Of a stretch of 7,313 bases of DNA, positions 5,730 to 7,313 are shown piece after piece (position 1 is the stretch's first letter; each line of letters begins with the position of its first letter). Origin of the DNA: Candidatus Colicola coprequi (lineage in GTDB: Bacteria; Bacteroidota; Bacteroidia; Bacteroidales; Paludibacteraceae). The translations under genes were made by a program, and so were the position numbers. A model generated the notes under the pieces. That model saw only the letters and a program-made list of their open reading frames with translations, was not told where the DNA came from and made no database searches. The stretch is taken from assembly GCA_018065765.1 (NCBI GenBank), contig JAGHSR010000170.1, positions 1 through 7,313 of the forward strand, read 5' to 3'.

Positions 5730-5762
5730 ACAACAGGTTAATATGAGAGTGAGACGTTGCGT
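5730..5762 (-). other. Probable N-terminal extension of the DUF3078 gene with ACG start
   Basis: These 11 codons lie in frame directly upstream of the TTG and read ACG CAA CGT and onward, giving Thr/Met-Gln-Arg followed by LTLILTCC. Together with the next residues (LCACVTLEAQ) this makes a normal Sec signal peptide with a positive charge, a hydrophobic core and a small-residue cleavage zone. No ATG, GTG or TTG occurs in this frame between the upstream TGA (inside lgt) and the TTG. The ACG lies two bases after the lgt TAA stop. Its context AACTACGCA differs from the downstream gene's AACTATGCA by one base only. It may be a rare ACG start, a recent start-codon mutation, or a base error. Confidence 0.6.
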
Positions 5763-5764
5763 AG

Positions 5765-6685
5765 TTAGTGTTTGAGATTGGACTGAGTATGTTTGGTTTC
5801 AGACGTGCGGGGAACAAATTCGGGGGTGGCAGGTGTACGAAGAGCATGCACAATCAAATAAATTCCCCAAACGATAAATGGAATACTGAGCAGTTGCCCC
5901 ATGTTGAGGAACAAGTTCGCCTCAAAAGCCTCTTGATCGAATTTGATAAACTCCAGCAAGAAACGTGTGGCGAAGATAATCTCTAAGAACACGCCAAAGA
6001 TGAGCCCTTGCCTACGGTAACACTTGCCATACCAATACATGCACCATGTTACCACAAAAGCGACAATACAATAGAGCATCTCATAGATTTGCGTAGGATG
6101 GCAGGGAACTGTTTGTCCGTCCCGCACGAAGATAAATCCCCATGGCAGATTGGTAGGACCACCATAAATCTCTGAGTTCATCAGATTGCCCAAGCGAATG
6201 AGTGTGGCAGTGATGCACACGCCTATAACCAATCGGTCAAAAATCCACACCAGCGATGTGTGGTACTCGGGACGTTTGGAAAAGTGCTTTTTGTTCAACA
6301 ACCACGATGCGACAATGAGTCCCAAAGCGCCACCATGGCTACTCAGTCCACCCTCCCAGATACGCAGCAGCCACATAGGATGTTCGATGTAGGGATTGCG
6401 GTAGTTGATGTTCCACGCAAATAGTTGTATAGGGTTGTCCGTCAAATGCCACTCGTAGAACCAGCAGTGCCCCAATCGAGCACCTATGATAACACCTAAG
6501 GTCATCCAAACAAATATTTTGTCTGCCCAATCGGCAGGGCAGTGCTCGTTTTTGTACAGACGCACCTGCACCAAGTAGCACAGATAAATACCTAAAGCCC
6601 AAAGCAGTCCGTACCAGCGAATCCCCCCATTGAGTCCCCAATGAATGAGTATGGGATCCACGTTCCACGTAACGAAAGATAGCAT
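5765..6685 (-). CDS. lgt: Prolipoprotein diacylglyceryl transferase Lgt
   Basis: This 306-residue inner-membrane enzyme transfers diacylglycerol from phosphatidylglycerol to the lipobox cysteine of exported prolipoproteins, such as BamD encoded in this window. Seven or so hydrophobic segments span about 20-45, 57-78, 112-131, 146-165, 203-220, 226-245 and 260-283. Conserved sites are visible: RWYG at 23-26, the EGGLSSHGG motif with His117 (E. coli His103 equivalent), Arg164-Leu-Gly-Asn167 with Glu172 (E. coli Arg143, Asn146, Glu151), HPTQIYE at 196-202 and Arg241 (E. coli Arg239). Equivalences are by motif, not alignment. The hydrophilic tail after 283 is unconserved. The ATG at 6683-6685 gives the usual short N-terminus and lies 25 bp after the secA stop, pointing to co-transcription. 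No ribosome-binding site is apparent. The gene ends two bases before the putative ACG start of the DUF3078 gene. Confidence 0.97.
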   Translation of the reverse strand: MLSFVTWNVDPILIHWGLNGGIRWYGLLWALGIYLCYLVQVRLYKNEHCPADWADKIFVWMTLGVIIGARLGHCWFYEWHLTDNPIQLFAWNINYRNPYIEHPMWLLRIWEGGLSSHGGALGLIVASWLLNKKHFSKRPEYHTSLVWIFDRLVIGVCITATLIRLGNLMNSEIYGGPTNLPWGFIFVRDGQTVPCHPTQIYEMLYCIVAFVVTWCMYWYGKCYRRQGLIFGVFLEIIFATRFLLEFIKFDQEAFEANLFLNMGQLLSIPFIVWGIYLIVHALRTPATPEFVPRTSETKHTQSNLKH

Positions 6686-6710
6686 AGTAGTCAGTTTTCA
6701 GTTGTTCGTT

Positions 6711-7313
6711 TTAAGCTTCAAGTTTACCGTGGCATTGTTTGTATTTCTTGCCGCTACCACATGGGCATGGGTCGTTAGGACGCGGTTTTTTGTCCACACG
6801 GATAGGTTCTGGGCGTTGCATTTCGCGGGTGTCGCGGTTGGCGGCTGCGGCCATACCCGATGCCTGAGCAGCACGCTGAACGGCATCTTTTTGCGCACGA
6901 TAACGGCTCATATCCATACGTTGCTGTTGCTGAGCCTGTTGTACGTTCTGAGGTTGCTGTTGCGGAATCTGTCCGCGTAGCAGGATAGCAATAGCACGAC
7001 GGTTGAGACTATCGAGCATTTGGCGGAAGATATTGAAGGACTCCAGTTTATAAATCAGCAACGGATCTTTCTGCTCGTACGAAGCGTTTTGTACGCTCTG
7101 CTTGAGGTCATCCAATTGGCGAAGGTGCTCTTTCCATTCGTCATCGATAACATAGAGCAACATGCGTTTTTCGAACTCCTTAACCAGTTCCTTGCACTCG
7201 GATTCGGAAGCGCGTTGCAGGTTGACAGCGATGTTATACACTTTTTTGCCATCAGTAATTGGAACGAGTATATTCTCGTACATAGCACCCTTGTCGCGAT
7301 AGACTTGTTGGAT
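6711..7313 (-). CDS. secA: Preprotein translocase ATPase SecA, C-terminal 200 residues (5' part outside window)
   Basis: The frame is open to the right edge, so only the C-terminal fifth or so of this roughly 1,000-residue motor is seen. SecA is the ATPase that pushes unfolded preproteins through SecYEG. Numbering from the edge, residues 1-117 are the end of the helical scaffold/wing region, with LLYVIDDEWKEHLRQLDDLK at 52-71 and SVQNASYEQKDPLLIYKLE at 73-91. A glutamine-rich linker follows (117-131), then an alanine/arginine-rich stretch, and finally the zinc-binding tail PCPCGSGKKYKQCHG at 182-196, with metal ligands Cys183, Cys185, Cys194 and His195. That tail binds SecB and phospholipid in proteobacteria; whether a SecB exists here is not shown. 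The ATP-binding motifs lie outside the window. An internal ATG at 7281-7283 is not the start, because the family sequence continues upstream of it (IQQVYRDKGA). It leads the lgt-DUF3078-FISUMP gene string. Confidence 0.98.
   Translation of the reverse strand: MQQVYRDKGAMYENILVPITDGKKVYNIAVNLQRASESECKELVKEFEKRMLLYVIDDEWKEHLRQLDDLKQSVQNASYEQKDPLLIYKLESFNIFRQMLDSLNRRAIAILLRGQIPQQQPQNVQQAQQQQRMDMSRYRAQKDAVQRAAQASGMAAAANRDTREMQRPEPIRVDKKPRPNDPCPCGSGKKYKQCHGKLEA

Overview
This looks like ordinary core chromosome from a member of Bacteroidota, most likely order Bacteroidales; the genus cannot be named from the sequence. The signs are sigma-factor signals of the Bacteroidetes type (TTTG, 19-20 nt, TAnnTTTG) ahead of a tRNA gene and bamD, the almost complete lack of Shine-Dalgarno sequences, the bamD-rpoZ-coaBC gene order, a Bacteroidetes-type RNA polymerase omega/Rpb6 protein, a DUF3078 outer-membrane protein and a FISUMP-type exported protein. 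No mobile element, CRISPR array or phage gene is visible.

Layout. (1) Positions 1-530, minus strand: the first 176 codons of trmO, a tRNA t6A37 methyltransferase, cut by the left edge. (2) 531-817: AT-rich intergenic DNA holding a structured trmO leader, two face-to-face promoters in a poly-A tract, and the leader of a tRNA. (3) 818-917: tRNA-Phe(GAA) with a rho-independent terminator directly behind it. (4) 918-1234: 300 bp without a gene but rich in short tandem repeats, including four 11-bp copies, ending in the bamD promoter. (5) 1235-3623, plus strand: bamD, rpoZ and coaBC, apparently one transcription unit, with a pair of small hairpins between rpoZ and coaBC. (6) 3603-7313, minus strand: secA (3' end only), lgt, a DUF3078 barrel protein and a small FISUMP protein, tightly packed and probably an operon. 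The two units converge and overlap by 21 bp at the coaBC and FISUMP 3' ends.

How the genes fit together. SecA drives protein export, Lgt puts the lipid on exported lipoproteins, and BamD is a lipoprotein of the outer-membrane barrel assembly machine. The DUF3078 protein is probably an outer-membrane barrel and so a client of SecA and BAM. The window is therefore mostly envelope biogenesis, plus housekeeping genes (omega subunit, coenzyme A synthesis, tRNA and tRNA modification).

I found no convincing new system. The best leads are local: an apparent ACG start codon for the DUF3078 gene two bases after the lgt stop, the codon-aligned antisense overlap of coaBC and the FISUMP gene, the 11-bp tandem array upstream of bamD, and the position of the uncharacterised FISUMP gene at the end of a secA-lgt operon.
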